The notes beneath the pieces are model-generated. The model saw nothing but the letters and a program-made list of their open reading frames with translations, did not search any database and was not told the DNA's origin. Shown here one piece after another: positions 51,496 to 59,697 of a DNA stretch of 64,000 nt; position 1 is the stretch's first letter, and every line of letters starts with the position of its first letter. The position numbers were made by a program, and so were the translations under genes. The stretch lies in the NCBI GenBank assembly GCA_016789905.1, contig JAEUQC010000059.1, positions 53,688-117,687 on the forward strand, written 5' to 3'. This DNA comes from Bryobacterales bacterium (lineage in GTDB: Bacteria > Acidobacteriota > Terriglobia > Bryobacterales > Bryobacteraceae).

Positions 51496-53040
51496 ATGCG
51501 AATCGCGCTTTCGATTTTCGTGCTTAGTTTGTGGCCGCTGGCGGCGCTGTGGGGCCAGGCCCCGCAGCGGCAGGCTTTTTTCCTGATCAACTCCGAGTAC
51601 CAGAGCGTGGCGCCGCTGACGGTGAACGCGGCGGCGGTAGAGGATTTGAAGTCGGCGCTGCTAGCGGCGAAGTTCAAAGTGCACGAGGAACGGAACTTCA
51701 CGCAGGAGCGGCTGGCGAAAGACCTGGATGCGCTGTTGCTGGCGGAAGTAAAGCCGGGCGACACGCTGCTGTTCTATTACTTCGGCTATGCGATTCAGTC
51801 GAATGGAGACAACTTCCTGGTGCCGGTGGATTTTGACCCGAAGAAGACGGATCCGGTGCCGTTCCGTGCGCGCAGCCTGACCGGGTTCATGCAGCTATTG
51901 GATGAGAAGAAGATTGGGCTAAAGATGATTCTGATTGACGCGACGGCGCAGGTGAACGAACTGATGCAACGCGCGTCGGGCGCGGGGCTGGCGCTGCCGG
52001 ACATGACCGATATCCGGGAGATCGCGTATCTATCGAGCGCGGCCATGAACGCGGTGCCGGTGCCGTTGAGCGACGCCGAGCGGGGATTGTTTGTGAAGCA
52101 TGTTTCGGCGTTGATACGGAAGCCGGGCACCACGCTGGTGGAACTGCTGAGCGGGACGCAGAGCCAGGTGGCGGCGGAGACGAAAAACCTGAATCCGTTC
52201 TATTTGGCGCAGACGACGCAGCCGTTCCGGTTTACCGATCCGCCGCCGGCGGAGGTGAAAGTGGTCACGGTGAAATCGGATGACTATACCAGCAAGGGCC
52301 ATGTGAATCCGCGAGACCGGCAGGAGTACATGTACATTCCGGCGGGCAAATTTCTGATGGGCTGCGCGCAGGGCGACACGAAGTGCGAAGAGCATGAGAA
52401 GCCACAGCATGAAGTGACGATCACCAAGGCGTTCTGGATTGGCGAGACGGAAGTGCAGGTGGAGGCGTATCAGAAGTTTGTGGATACGGCGACGCCGAAG
52501 CGCAAGATGCCGCGGGCGCCTCTTGAACATAAGAACTGGAGCCAGACGAATTTTCCGATGGCTGGACTGCCGCCGGAGGACGCCGAAGCGTTCTGCAAAT
52601 GGGTGGGCGGGCGGCTGCCGACGGAGGCCGAATGGGAGTACGCGGCGCGGGGCGGGAAGGCGAATGAGATTGTGCCGTTGAACGCGGAAAATGCGCGCGA
52701 TAAAGCCAATTTCAGCGGGAAACAGGGCAACGACCGGTTTGAACAAGTTGCGCCGGTGAAACAGTTCGACCCGAACGGTTTCGGGCTGTTCGATATGTCC
52801 GGGAACCTGTGGGAGTTCACTTCGGATTTTTATAGCAAGACGTATTTCGCCGAATCGGCGAAAGAAGATCCGAAGGGACCGGCTTCGGGAAAAGAACGGG
52901 TGGTGCGTGGCGGTTCGTGGTTCAGCGACCCGACGCAGCACTTGCGCATTTCGTTCCGCAACAAGGGCAATGGCGGCAATATCGTGGGCTTCCGGTGCGT
53001 GTTGCAGGACTCTGAGGAGACGCGCAAACTGCTGCGCTAA
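51496..53040 (+). CDS. Secreted pseudo-caspase fused to FGE/EgtB-fold domain
   Basis: 514 residues with signal peptide (ALSIFVLSLWPLAALWG). Residues 25-230 have the caspase p20 layout: AFFLINSEYQ, VEDLKSALLAAKFKVHEERN, DTLLFYYFGYAIQSNGDNFLVPVD and KMILIDATAQVN. The catalytic His (usually GHG) is Tyr here (FGYA), the catalytic Cys (usually DAC) is Thr (DAT): inactive. Residues 275-505 form a sulfatase-modifying-factor fold (YIPAGKFLMGC, WIGETEVQVEAYQKFV, LPTEAEWEYAARGG, FGLFDMSGNLWEF, VVRGGSW, IVGFRCV), without the catalytic Cys pair of true FGE. Starts 34 bases after the giant kinase, so a functional partnership is likely. Confidence 0.85.
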   Translation: MRIALSIFVLSLWPLAALWGQAPQRQAFFLINSEYQSVAPLTVNAAAVEDLKSALLAAKFKVHEERNFTQERLAKDLDALLLAEVKPGDTLLFYYFGYAIQSNGDNFLVPVDFDPKKTDPVPFRARSLTGFMQLLDEKKIGLKMILIDATAQVNELMQRASGAGLALPDMTDIREIAYLSSAAMNAVPVPLSDAERGLFVKHVSALIRKPGTTLVELLSGTQSQVAAETKNLNPFYLAQTTQPFRFTDPPPAEVKVVTVKSDDYTSKGHVNPRDRQEYMYIPAGKFLMGCAQGDTKCEEHEKPQHEVTITKAFWIGETEVQVEAYQKFVDTATPKRKMPRAPLEHKNWSQTNFPMAGLPPEDAEAFCKWVGGRLPTEAEWEYAARGGKANEIVPLNAENARDKANFSGKQGNDRFEQVAPVKQFDPNGFGLFDMSGNLWEFTSDFYSKTYFAESAKEDPKGPASGKERVVRGGSWFSDPTQHLRISFRNKGNGGNIVGFRCVLQDSEETRKLLR

Positions 53041-53048
53041 ACAAGACT

Positions 53049-54101
53049 ATGCCTGACTTTAGAATCGCCGTCCTTCCTGGGGACGGCATTGGCCCCGATG
53101 TGACGGCGGAAGGCCTGAAAGCACTGCGCGCGGTGGAGCGCGTGATTCCTGAGCTGCGGTTTCATTGTGACGAGCTTTCGGTGGGCGCGGGCGAGTTCCT
53201 GCGGAGCGGGAATCCGCTGCCTGAGGCGACGATGGAGCGGATGAAGGATTACGACGCGATCCTGCTGGGCGCGATGGGGCTGCCCGGCGTGCGCTGGCCG
53301 GACGGCAAGGAGATGACGCCACAGATTGACATCCGGGAGGTGCTGGATCTTTATTGCGGCGTGCGCCCGATTCGCACGTATCACGCGGAGGATTCGCCGC
53401 TGAAGCGGGGCGCGGGAATTGATTTTGTGCTGATTCGCGAGAACACCGAAGGGCTGTTTTTTGGCCGGCACGGGAGTGCGGATCTGAATGGGGACGCGGC
53501 CGAGGACACGATGCGGGTGACGCGCGCGGCGTCGGTGCGGTTGTTCCATTCGGCGTTTAAGATGGCGCGGGAACGGCGGAAGAAAGTGACGCTGGTGGAC
53601 AAGGCCAACGTGCTGCCGACGATGGCGTATTTCCGCCATATCTTCCAGCAAGTGGCGGCGGAGTATCCGGACGTCGAGACGGAGGCGTGCTATGTGGACG
53701 CGGCGGCGCTGTTCCTGGTGCGGCGGCCGCAGGACTTCGACGTGATGGTGACGGAGAACATGTTCGGCGACATTCTGAGCGACCTGGCGGCGGGGCTGGT
53801 GGGCGGAATGGGGATGGCGCCATCGGGCGATATTGGCGATAAGTACGCCGTGTTTCAACCGAGCCATGGAACGGCGCCCGATATTGCGGGGAAGGGGATT
53901 GCGAATCCGGTGGCGATGATTCTATCGACGGCGATGATGCTGGATTGGCTGCCGGGAGAAGCGCCGAAAGAGGGCGGACGGTTGTTGCACCGGGCGGTGG
54001 AGAGTGTTTTGGCAGACCCGGCGGCGCGGACGCCGGACGTGGGCGGGCGTGTGAGGACGCAGGAGATGGGGGACATGATCGCAGCGGCGGTCGGCAAGTG
54101 A
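53049..54101 (+). CDS. Isocitrate/isopropylmalate dehydrogenase family enzyme
   Basis: 350 residues. Beta-decarboxylating dehydrogenase motifs: [123 protein letters not shown]-type dimer enzyme acting on a 2-R-malate. The substrate loop ([10 protein letters not shown]) is nearer to tartrate/3-isopropylmalate-like homologues than to plain LeuB; no leu genes are nearby. Coupled by GTGA to an amidohydrolase, suggesting a catabolic pair. Confidence 0.87.
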   Translation: MPDFRIAVLPGDGIGPDVTAEGLKALRAVERVIPELRFHCDELSVGAGEFLRSGNPLPEATMERMKDYDAILLGAMGLPGVRWPDGKEMTPQIDIREVLDLYCGVRPIRTYHAEDSPLKRGAGIDFVLIRENTEGLFFGRHGSADLNGDAAEDTMRVTRAASVRLFHSAFKMARERRKKVTLVDKANVLPTMAYFRHIFQQVAAEYPDVETEACYVDAAALFLVRRPQDFDVMVTENMFGDILSDLAAGLVGGMGMAPSGDIGDKYAVFQPSHGTAPDIAGKGIANPVAMILSTAMMLDWLPGEAPKEGGRLLHRAVESVLADPAARTPDVGGRVRTQEMGDMIAAAVGK

Positions 54102-54844
54102 TTCAGGGCCAGCGGGTGTTTGACACGCACACGCACATTGGCACGGCGCGGCATTCGGGGCGGGTTTATGCGGCCGAGGAGATGCTGCGAAACATGGACC
54201 GGCACGGGATTGACCGGTCGTTGCTGATCCCGTTTCCGGTGGTGGATGATTATCGAGCGCAACACGATGAGATAGGCGCGGCGGTGCGTCAGTGGCCGGA
54301 CCGATTCGCGGGGGCGGCGTGTTTGTACCCGTTTGTTGCCGAAGCGGAGTTCCGCGATGAGGTGCGGCGGTGCGCGGAGGCGTATGGCTTCCGGGCGTTG
54401 AAGCTGCAACCGATGTATCAGCCGTTGAACCCGGTTTCGGCGCGGAGCGATTTCTTTTTTGAAGCCGCGTTGGCGAACGGAATGGCGGTGGTGGCGCATA
54501 CGGGGAGCGGGGTGCCGTTCTCGCTGCCGTCGTTATTCATTGCGGCGGCGCGGCGGTTTCCGGCGCTGCCGATTGTGCTGGGACACGCGGGCGGGCCGTT
54601 GTTTTCGCTGGAATGCGTGGTGGCGGCGGAGGTGTGCGCGAATATCTATGTGGAGATGAGTTCGCTGATGCCGCACCACATGGCGGACCTGCTGCGGCAT
54701 GTTCCGGCGACGCGGCTGATGGTGGGTTCCGACCTGCCGGAGAGTGTGGACGTGGAGATAGGGAAAGTGTTCGGGATGGAGATGAGCGAGGCGGACCGGC
54801 GGGCGATTTTGTGGGAAACGGGCGCGGGCCTGTTCGGCGGGTAA
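54098..54844 (+). CDS. Amidohydrolase family 2 (TIM-barrel) protein
   Basis: 248 residues from GTG 54098 (GTGA overlap). Motifs: FDTHTHIG (HxH metal site), the strand VVAHTGSGVPF, VLGHAGGPLFSLE, and RLMVGSDLPES (last Asp). These make up the amidohydrolase_2/ACMSD-like family, hydrolysing or decarboxylating small acids. Adjacent dehydrogenase supports a role in degradation of a carboxylic acid. Ends before the repeat copy C. Confidence 0.83.
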   Translation: MIQGQRVFDTHTHIGTARHSGRVYAAEEMLRNMDRHGIDRSLLIPFPVVDDYRAQHDEIGAAVRQWPDRFAGAACLYPFVAEAEFRDEVRRCAEAYGFRALKLQPMYQPLNPVSARSDFFFEAALANGMAVVAHTGSGVPFSLPSLFIAAARRFPALPIVLGHAGGPLFSLECVVAAEVCANIYVEMSSLMPHHMADLLRHVPATRLMVGSDLPESVDVEIGKVFGMEMSEADRRAILWETGAGLFGG

Positions 54845-54894
54845 CCGGGTTGTACGGGGTTGCGGACGAGCCGGGGAATGGGCGCGGGCGCGGG

Positions 54895-54975
54895 TAGGGC
54901 AAGGGTGTAACCGGTTGTGGGGTTGGTGTTGCCTGTAGGGTTTCCCCGGCGAGCGGCTTGTGGCTGGGGGACAGA
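54895..54975. repeat. Dispersed intergenic repeat, copy C (hairpin lost)
   Basis: Shares gtaacc(c/g)gttgtgggg and the later gggtttccccggcgagcggcttg with copy A. The GGGACA stem is absent, so it looks like a deletion form. Confidence 0.55.
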
Positions 54976-54994
54976 TGACCAGCGGGTAAAGAAG

Positions 54995-55020
54995 TGTTAA
55001 GCGGGTAACATTCCTGTTAC
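54995..55020. promoter_or_regulatory. TGTTA half-site array upstream of the VTC operon
   Basis: TGTTA (54995-54999), TAACA (55006-55010) and TGTTA (55015-55019). The last two make a perfect inverted repeat GTAACA-TTCC-TGTTAC. It lies about 33 bases before the VTC start codon at 55053, a usual place for an operator. The cognate regulator is unknown; it does not match a Pho box by eye. Confidence 0.5.
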
Positions 55021-55052
55021 AAAAGCCGTAATCTCTTGTGAGAGAAGAGATT

Positions 55053-55775
55053 ATGCCACTGACCGAGATACGAGAGAGCCGGGCGTTTGTGCAGGAGATG
55101 AAGTTTCTGATTGCGCCCGGCTGCGCGGCGGCGATTCGCGAGTGGGCGCGGGCGAAGATGTCGCCGGACCCCAATGCCGGCGGGGCCGCGGGCGATGAGT
55201 ATCGCGTGACGAGCCTGTATCTGGAGACCGGCGACTTTGCAGTATATGAGCGACGCGGTTCGTATGGCCGGAGTAAGTATCGGGTGCGGCGGTACGGAGA
55301 AAATGACCGCATTTTCCTGGAACGAAAATTAAAAACTAATAACCGGGTGGGGAAAATGCGTTCGATAGTTGGCCTGGACGAGGTGGCATTATTGGACCGG
55401 GAAAGTTCGCCAAAGCGGTGGGCGGGGCGCTGGTTTCACGAGCGCATAGAGGCGCGCGAACTGCGGCCGGTGTGCCAGATTTCCTATAGCCGGATGGCGC
55501 GGCTGGCGCTGAGCGAGAGCGGACCGATACGGTTAACGGTGGACCAGGATTTGCGGGCGCTGCCGGTGTCCGGGTACCGGTTTGGCGAGGCGGGGGCGGG
55601 CGCGGTGTTGCTGCCGGAGCAGCGCATTTTGGAGATCAAGTACAAGCTGGAGATTCCGGGGTTGTTCAAAGAGCTGATGCAGCAGTTTGATTTGCGGCCA
55701 GCCGCTTCGTCGAAATACCGGATGGCGGTGGAGGGTCTGGAACTGAAGAAAGAGGCGCTATGCCTGCGTTCCTGA
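55053..55775 (+). CDS. VTC domain protein (polyphosphate polymerase-type)
   Basis: 240 residues from ATG 55053; a GTG at 55038 is an alternative. Triphosphate-tunnel features: EMKFLIAPG at the start, YRVTSLYLET, RSKYRVRRYGEN, IFLERKLKTNNRVGKMRS, then RLTVDQDLRA and ILEIKYKLEIPGLFKEL near the end: many inward-facing basic and acidic residues on beta strands. In eukaryotes VTC4 makes polyphosphate; bacterial homologues with DUF4956 and CotH neighbours are less understood. Overlaps the DUF4956 gene by 16 bases. Confidence 0.9.
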   Translation: MPLTEIRESRAFVQEMKFLIAPGCAAAIREWARAKMSPDPNAGGAAGDEYRVTSLYLETGDFAVYERRGSYGRSKYRVRRYGENDRIFLERKLKTNNRVGKMRSIVGLDEVALLDRESSPKRWAGRWFHERIEARELRPVCQISYSRMARLALSESGPIRLTVDQDLRALPVSGYRFGEAGAGAVLLPEQRILEIKYKLEIPGLFKELMQQFDLRPAASSKYRMAVEGLELKKEALCLRS

Positions 55776-56440
55776 CCAAGGCGCTGGCCGAGGGGCAGGC
55801 GGCCGACCCGTGGGAAGTGCTGATCCGTCTGGTGGCGGCGCTGGTGTTGGGGTGGGTGGTGGCGTGGGTCTATGGCCGGACGACGAGCGGAGAGGAATCG
55901 GCGACATCGCTGCCGACGACGCTGGTGCTGCTGGCGGTGTTGATAGCGATGGTGACGCAGGTGATCGGCGACAACGTGGCGCGGGCGTTCAGTTTGGTGG
56001 GGGCGCTATCGATTGTACGGTTCCGGACCGTGGTGCGAGATACGCGGGATACGGCGTTTGTGATTTTCGCGGTGGTGGTGGGAATGGCTGTGGGGTCGCA
56101 ACACCCGTGGGTGGCGGTGTTGGGGATTCTGGTTGGCGGAGGGGCATCGTTTTTGCTGGCTTGGAAAGAGGGTCGGCCCTCAACAACGGACGCGACGCCG
56201 ATGGTGTTGAAGCTGCGGGTGAGCGTGGGGACGGAAGTGGAAGTGCTGTTGGAGCAGGGGCTGGGCGGGCGACCGCGGCGGCTGTTGTCGATGGCGACGG
56301 CGAAGCAGGGCACGTCATTGGAAGTGGCTTATGAAGTGCAGATGGATGGAAACGGGAGCCCGGAAGAGCTGGTGAAACAGTTGCACCGGATGGATGGAGT
56401 ACACGACGTGCGCCTGACGGTGCGCGGGGAAGCCGAATGA
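55760..56440 (+). CDS. DUF4956 membrane protein
   Basis: 226 residues. Four or so membrane segments in the first 135 residues (LIRLVAALVLGWVVAWVYGR, TTLVLLAVLIAMVTQVIGD, AFSLVGALSIVRFRTVVRDTRDTAFVIFAVVVGMAVGS, WVAVLGILVGGGASFLLAW). SLVGALSIVRFRT.. is the conserved DUF4956 motif. The C-terminal soluble domain is ferredoxin-like (LKLRVSVGTEVEVLLEQG, HRMDGVHDVRLTV). Always found with VTC genes in family knowledge. ATGA overlap with the CotH gene. Confidence 0.9.
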   Translation: MPAFLTKALAEGQAADPWEVLIRLVAALVLGWVVAWVYGRTTSGEESATSLPTTLVLLAVLIAMVTQVIGDNVARAFSLVGALSIVRFRTVVRDTRDTAFVIFAVVVGMAVGSQHPWVAVLGILVGGGASFLLAWKEGRPSTTDATPMVLKLRVSVGTEVEVLLEQGLGGRPRRLLSMATAKQGTSLEVAYEVQMDGNGSPEELVKQLHRMDGVHDVRLTVRGEAE

Positions 56441-58047
56441 GAGGGCTTTATATGACTAAGTACGGTTTGTTGTTGGTGGCGGCGAGTGTGGCGTTCGCAC
56501 AGCCTCCTGGCGGATTTGGGGGGCCTGGCGGGTTCGGCGGCCCAGGCGGGCCGATGGGCGGAAAGCGCGAAATTCTGAAGGATTTCGATAAGAACGGCGA
56601 TGGACGCCTGAACAAAGAAGAACGCGACGCGGCGCGGGTGGAACTGGCTAAACAACCCGTGCGGCGCTTCGGGCCGCGAGGCGGGGGCGAGACGGCGCCG
56701 CCGCAGCCGGGGCCGAAAGTGGCGTTGAAGGACGCGAAGGTTTACGGCAACGAACCGCTGTACGACCCGAAAGTGGTGCGCACGATTTTCCTGGAGTTTG
56801 AGAATCCGGAGTGGGAGAAAGAGTTGGCGGCTTTCTATCACACCGATGTGGAAGTGCCGGCGAAGATGACGGTGGACGGGAAGGTTTATGACGGCGTGGG
56901 GGTGCATTTTCGGGGGGCATCGTCGTTCATGATGGTGCCGGAGGGGCGGAAGCGGTCGCTGAACATTTCGGTGGACTTCACCGATGAGAAGGCGCGGCTG
57001 GGCGGATATAGGACGCTGAACTTGTTGAACGGGAATGGGGACCCGTCGCTGCTGCGGTCGTCGCTGTACCTGATGATTGCGCGCAACTACATTCCGGCGC
57101 CGAAGGCGAACCATGTGCGGGTGGTGATTAACGGCGAGCACTGGGGCGTCTATACGAACCAGCAGCAGTACAATTCGGAGCTGGTGAAAGAGTGGTGGAA
57201 CACGACGAAGGGCACACGTTGGAAGACGCCGGGCAGCCCGCGCGGGCGGGCGGGGCTGGCCTATATCAGTGACGATCCGGAGGACTACAAGAAGCTCTAT
57301 GAGATCAAGACGAAAGACAATGCGAAGTCGTGGGCGGCGTTGATCAACCTGTGCAAGGTGCTGAACCAGACGCCGGCGGAGAAGCTGGAAGCGGCGCTGG
57401 CACCGATTTTGGATATTGAGGGGACGCTGAAGTTTTTGGCGCTGGACAAGGCGTTGATCAACAACGACGGCTATTGGGCGCGGGCGAGCGACTACAACAT
57501 CTACCTGGACGAGAGCGGCAAGTTTCACATATTCCCGCATGACTCGAACGAGACGATGGAGCCGGCGGAGATGATGGGAATGGGGCGCGGGCCGCGCGGA
57601 CCGGGAGGACCGGGCGGGTTTGGGGGGCCGCCGCCTGGTTTTGGGCCTGGCGGTCCGCCGAATGGTCCGCCTGCGGGATTCACGCCGCCGAAGGAGAATG
57701 CGACGCTTGACCCATTTGCCGGGGCCGACGACCCGAACAAAGCGCTGCTGCATAAGCTGCTGGCTGTGCCGTCGCTACGGGCGAAGTATTTGGCCTACAT
57801 GAAAGATATTGCGACAAACTGGCTGGACTGGAACAAGCTGGGGCCCATTGCGACGGAGATGCAGGCGCGCATCGCGCCGTATGTGAAGACCGATACGCGG
57901 AAGCTCTATTCCACGGAGGCGTTTGAAAAAGGCCTGACCGAAGAGACCCATTTCCCGAAAATGGGGCCCTTCGGAGCCAGCGGGCACATGAGCATGAAGC
58001 AGTTTGTAGAGGAGCGGCGGGCGTTCCTGCTGAACTACAAAAATTAA
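56437..58047 (+). CDS. Secreted CotH-family protein kinase-like with EF-hand
   Basis: 536 residues from ATG 56437 (ATGA) or ATG 56452 with signal MTKYGLLLVAASVAFAQ. After a Gly/Pro-rich stretch comes an EF-hand (DFDKNGDGRLNKEE), then CotH: KVYDGVGVHFRGASSF, KRSLNISVDFTDEK, RTLNLLNGNGDPSLLRSSL, HVRVVINGEHWGVYTNQQQ, NNDGYWARASDYNIYLDESGKFHIFPHDSNETM. CotH kinases phosphorylate secreted spore-coat proteins in Bacillus. A second Gly/Pro-rich linker lies at 385-420. Converges with the dehydrogenase gene in a shared TTAA. Confidence 0.9.
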   Translation: MRGLYMTKYGLLLVAASVAFAQPPGGFGGPGGFGGPGGPMGGKREILKDFDKNGDGRLNKEERDAARVELAKQPVRRFGPRGGGETAPPQPGPKVALKDAKVYGNEPLYDPKVVRTIFLEFENPEWEKELAAFYHTDVEVPAKMTVDGKVYDGVGVHFRGASSFMMVPEGRKRSLNISVDFTDEKARLGGYRTLNLLNGNGDPSLLRSSLYLMIARNYIPAPKANHVRVVINGEHWGVYTNQQQYNSELVKEWWNTTKGTRWKTPGSPRGRAGLAYISDDPEDYKKLYEIKTKDNAKSWAALINLCKVLNQTPAEKLEAALAPILDIEGTLKFLALDKALINNDGYWARASDYNIYLDESGKFHIFPHDSNETMEPAEMMGMGRGPRGPGGPGGFGGPPPGFGPGGPPNGPPAGFTPPKENATLDPFAGADDPNKALLHKLLAVPSLRAKYLAYMKDIATNWLDWNKLGPIATEMQARIAPYVKTDTRKLYSTEAFEKGLTEETHFPKMGPFGASGHMSMKQFVEERRAFLLNYKN

Positions 58048-59006
58048 CTGACCTGATTGACGGGCGCGCCTGAGAGGAACGCCCGCACATTGCCAACCGC
58101 GATATCCATGAGCCGGCCGCGCGCTTCGAGCGTGGCCCAGGCCATGTGCGGTGTGACGATGCAGTTTTTGGCGCTGAAGAGCGGAGAGCCGTTGACGGGC
58201 GGTTCCTGCGGGACAACGTCGATGCCAGCGCCGGCGATGACGCCGTTGTTGAGCGCGTCGGCGAGGTCCTGTTCGACGATAAGCGGGCCGCGGGAGGTGT
58301 TGAGCAGGAAGGCCGAGGGCTTCATCGTGGCAATGCGCGCGCGATTCATAAGGTCCTTCGTTTCCGGGAAGAGCGGGCAATGGAGGCTTACGACGTCGGA
58401 AGTGGCGATGAGCTGATCGAGCGTGCTCCACTGGAAATCGACGCCATCGAGCGGGGCGCCGGGGTTGGCGTCATAAGCGGCGATCTTCATCCCGAGACCG
58501 GCGGCGGCGACGGCGGCCTGGCGGCCGATGCGGCCAAAGCCGATGACGCCGAATTGCTTGCCGGCGAGTTCGACCTGGTTACTGCGCCAGAAGCTCCAAT
58601 CGGGGTTGCGGCTCCATTCGCCGGCGCGGACGAGTTCGCTGTGGCGGCCGACGTGGTGGCAGAGTTCGAGAAGGAGGGCCATGGTCATCTGGCCGACGGA
58701 GTGGGTGCCGTAGGTGGGCACATTGGTGACGACAACGCCGCGGGCGCGGGCGGCGGCGACGTCGACAATGTTGTACCCGGTGGCGAGGACGCCGATGTAT
58801 TTGAGGTCCGGGAGCGCGGCCAGGGTGGCAGCGGAGAAGGGACTTTTGTTGGTGAGGGCGACGGTGGCGCCGGCGGCGCGTTCGAGGACTTGTGATTCGG
58901 GAGTACGGTCAAAGACCTGGACATCTCCCATGGCCCGGAGGGCATCCCAACTCAAGTCGCCTGGGTTCAGGCAGTAGCCATCAAGCACGACAATTCGCAT
59001 CCTCAT
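58044..59006 (-). CDS. D-2-hydroxyacid dehydrogenase (glycerate dehydrogenase-like)
   Basis: 320 residues from ATG 59006 (ATG 59000 also possible). NAD motif GVIGFGRIGRQAAVAAAGLGM, catalytic Arg in LNTSRGPLI, Glu in PQEPPVNG region and His in IVTPHMAWATLEARGRL. Similar to HprA/glycerate dehydrogenases, which reduce hydroxypyruvate; the Hyi-like isomerase at 62.6 kb could supply that acid (inference). 57 bases separate its start from the divergent ferredoxin gene. Confidence 0.9.
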   Translation of the reverse strand: MRMRIVVLDGYCLNPGDLSWDALRAMGDVQVFDRTPESQVLERAAGATVALTNKSPFSAATLAALPDLKYIGVLATGYNIVDVAAARARGVVVTNVPTYGTHSVGQMTMALLLELCHHVGRHSELVRAGEWSRNPDWSFWRSNQVELAGKQFGVIGFGRIGRQAAVAAAGLGMKIAAYDANPGAPLDGVDFQWSTLDQLIATSDVVSLHCPLFPETKDLMNRARIATMKPSAFLLNTSRGPLIVEQDLADALNNGVIAGAGIDVVPQEPPVNGSPLFSAKNCIVTPHMAWATLEARGRLMDIAVGNVRAFLSGAPVNQVS

Positions 59007-59063
59007 GAGTATATCCGTGATGCCGATTGTGGGAAGCGGGAATGCTGTGGTAAAAAGGGTCCA

Positions 59064-59324
59064 ATGGCTTACGTAATTGCTGAACCCTGCATTGGGACGA
59101 AGGATACCGCTTGTGTCGATGCCTGCCCGGTTGATTGCATCCACCCCAAAAAGGACGACGCCCGGTTCGCCGAGGTCGAGATCCTGAACATCGATCCGGT
59201 GGAATGTATTGACTGTGGCGCCTGCGTCCCGGTATGCCCCGTTTCGGCGATCTTCGCTATTGAAGACCTGCCCGAGAAATGGAACGATTTCGCCGCCAAG
59301 AACGCCGCCTACTTCGGCAAATAG
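59064..59324 (+). CDS. Seven-iron ferredoxin (4Fe-4S and 3Fe-4S)
   Basis: 86 residues. First site CIGTKDTACVDACPVDCIHP with C-x7-C-x3-C-x3-C spacing, second CIDCGACVPVCPVSAIF. This arrangement marks the 7Fe family (FdxA) with a [3Fe-4S] and a [4Fe-4S] cluster. Low-potential electron carrier. C-terminal helix WNDFAAKNAAYFGK. Overlaps the convergent queD-like gene by 16 bases. Confidence 0.93.
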   Translation: MAYVIAEPCIGTKDTACVDACPVDCIHPKKDDARFAEVEILNIDPVECIDCGACVPVCPVSAIFAIEDLPEKWNDFAAKNAAYFGK

Positions 59325-59692
59325 ACCGCACTGCAGTTATCCGTTTCCCACACTTCGACCCGGGAGACCTCCACATTGAACTCCGGCTGCATGGCAGGGA
59401 CGGAGGCGGTGAACTGTTCCCATAAATAATGGGCGATGTTTTCCGCGGAGGGGTTGATGGAGTCGAAAGGCACCACTTCGTTCAAGAACTGGTGATCGAG
59501 CTTGCCGATGATGCGTGCCATCTCCTTTTGGAGCGGGACGAAATCAATGAGCATACCCATCGAATCGACCCGCGGACCGCAAATGGTGATCTTGGCTCGC
59601 CAGTTGTGGCCGTGGATCGGCTCGGTTTTGCCGTAGTAGTTGCGGAGGGCGTGGGCGGCGGGAAAAGTAGTGGTTACGTGAACTTCAAACAT
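59309..59692 (-). CDS. queD: 6-pyruvoyl/6-carboxy-tetrahydropterin synthase family (QueD-like), Cys replaced
   Basis: 127 residues. T-fold zinc site: TFPAAHALR (His), IHGHNWRA (two His); IGKLDHQFLNEV (Asp-His) and a terminal VEVWETDNCSAVY (Glu). In QueD and PTPS the catalytic Cys precedes the HGH motif; here the place is Thr (GKTEPIHGHNW). QueD makes 6-carboxytetrahydropterin for queuosine; variants without the Cys can act otherwise, e.g. in folate synthesis. Starts 6 bases after the DinG stop. Confidence 0.8.
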   Translation of the reverse strand: MFEVHVTTTFPAAHALRNYYGKTEPIHGHNWRAKITICGPRVDSMGMLIDFVPLQKEMARIIGKLDHQFLNEVVPFDSINPSAENIAHYLWEQFTASVPAMQPEFNVEVSRVEVWETDNCSAVYLPK

Positions 59693-59697
59693 AGTTT

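Noticed and set aside
51496..53040. Active metacaspase or active formylglycine-generating enzyme
   Set aside because: Catalytic His and Cys are Tyr and Thr, and the FGE Cys pair is absent.
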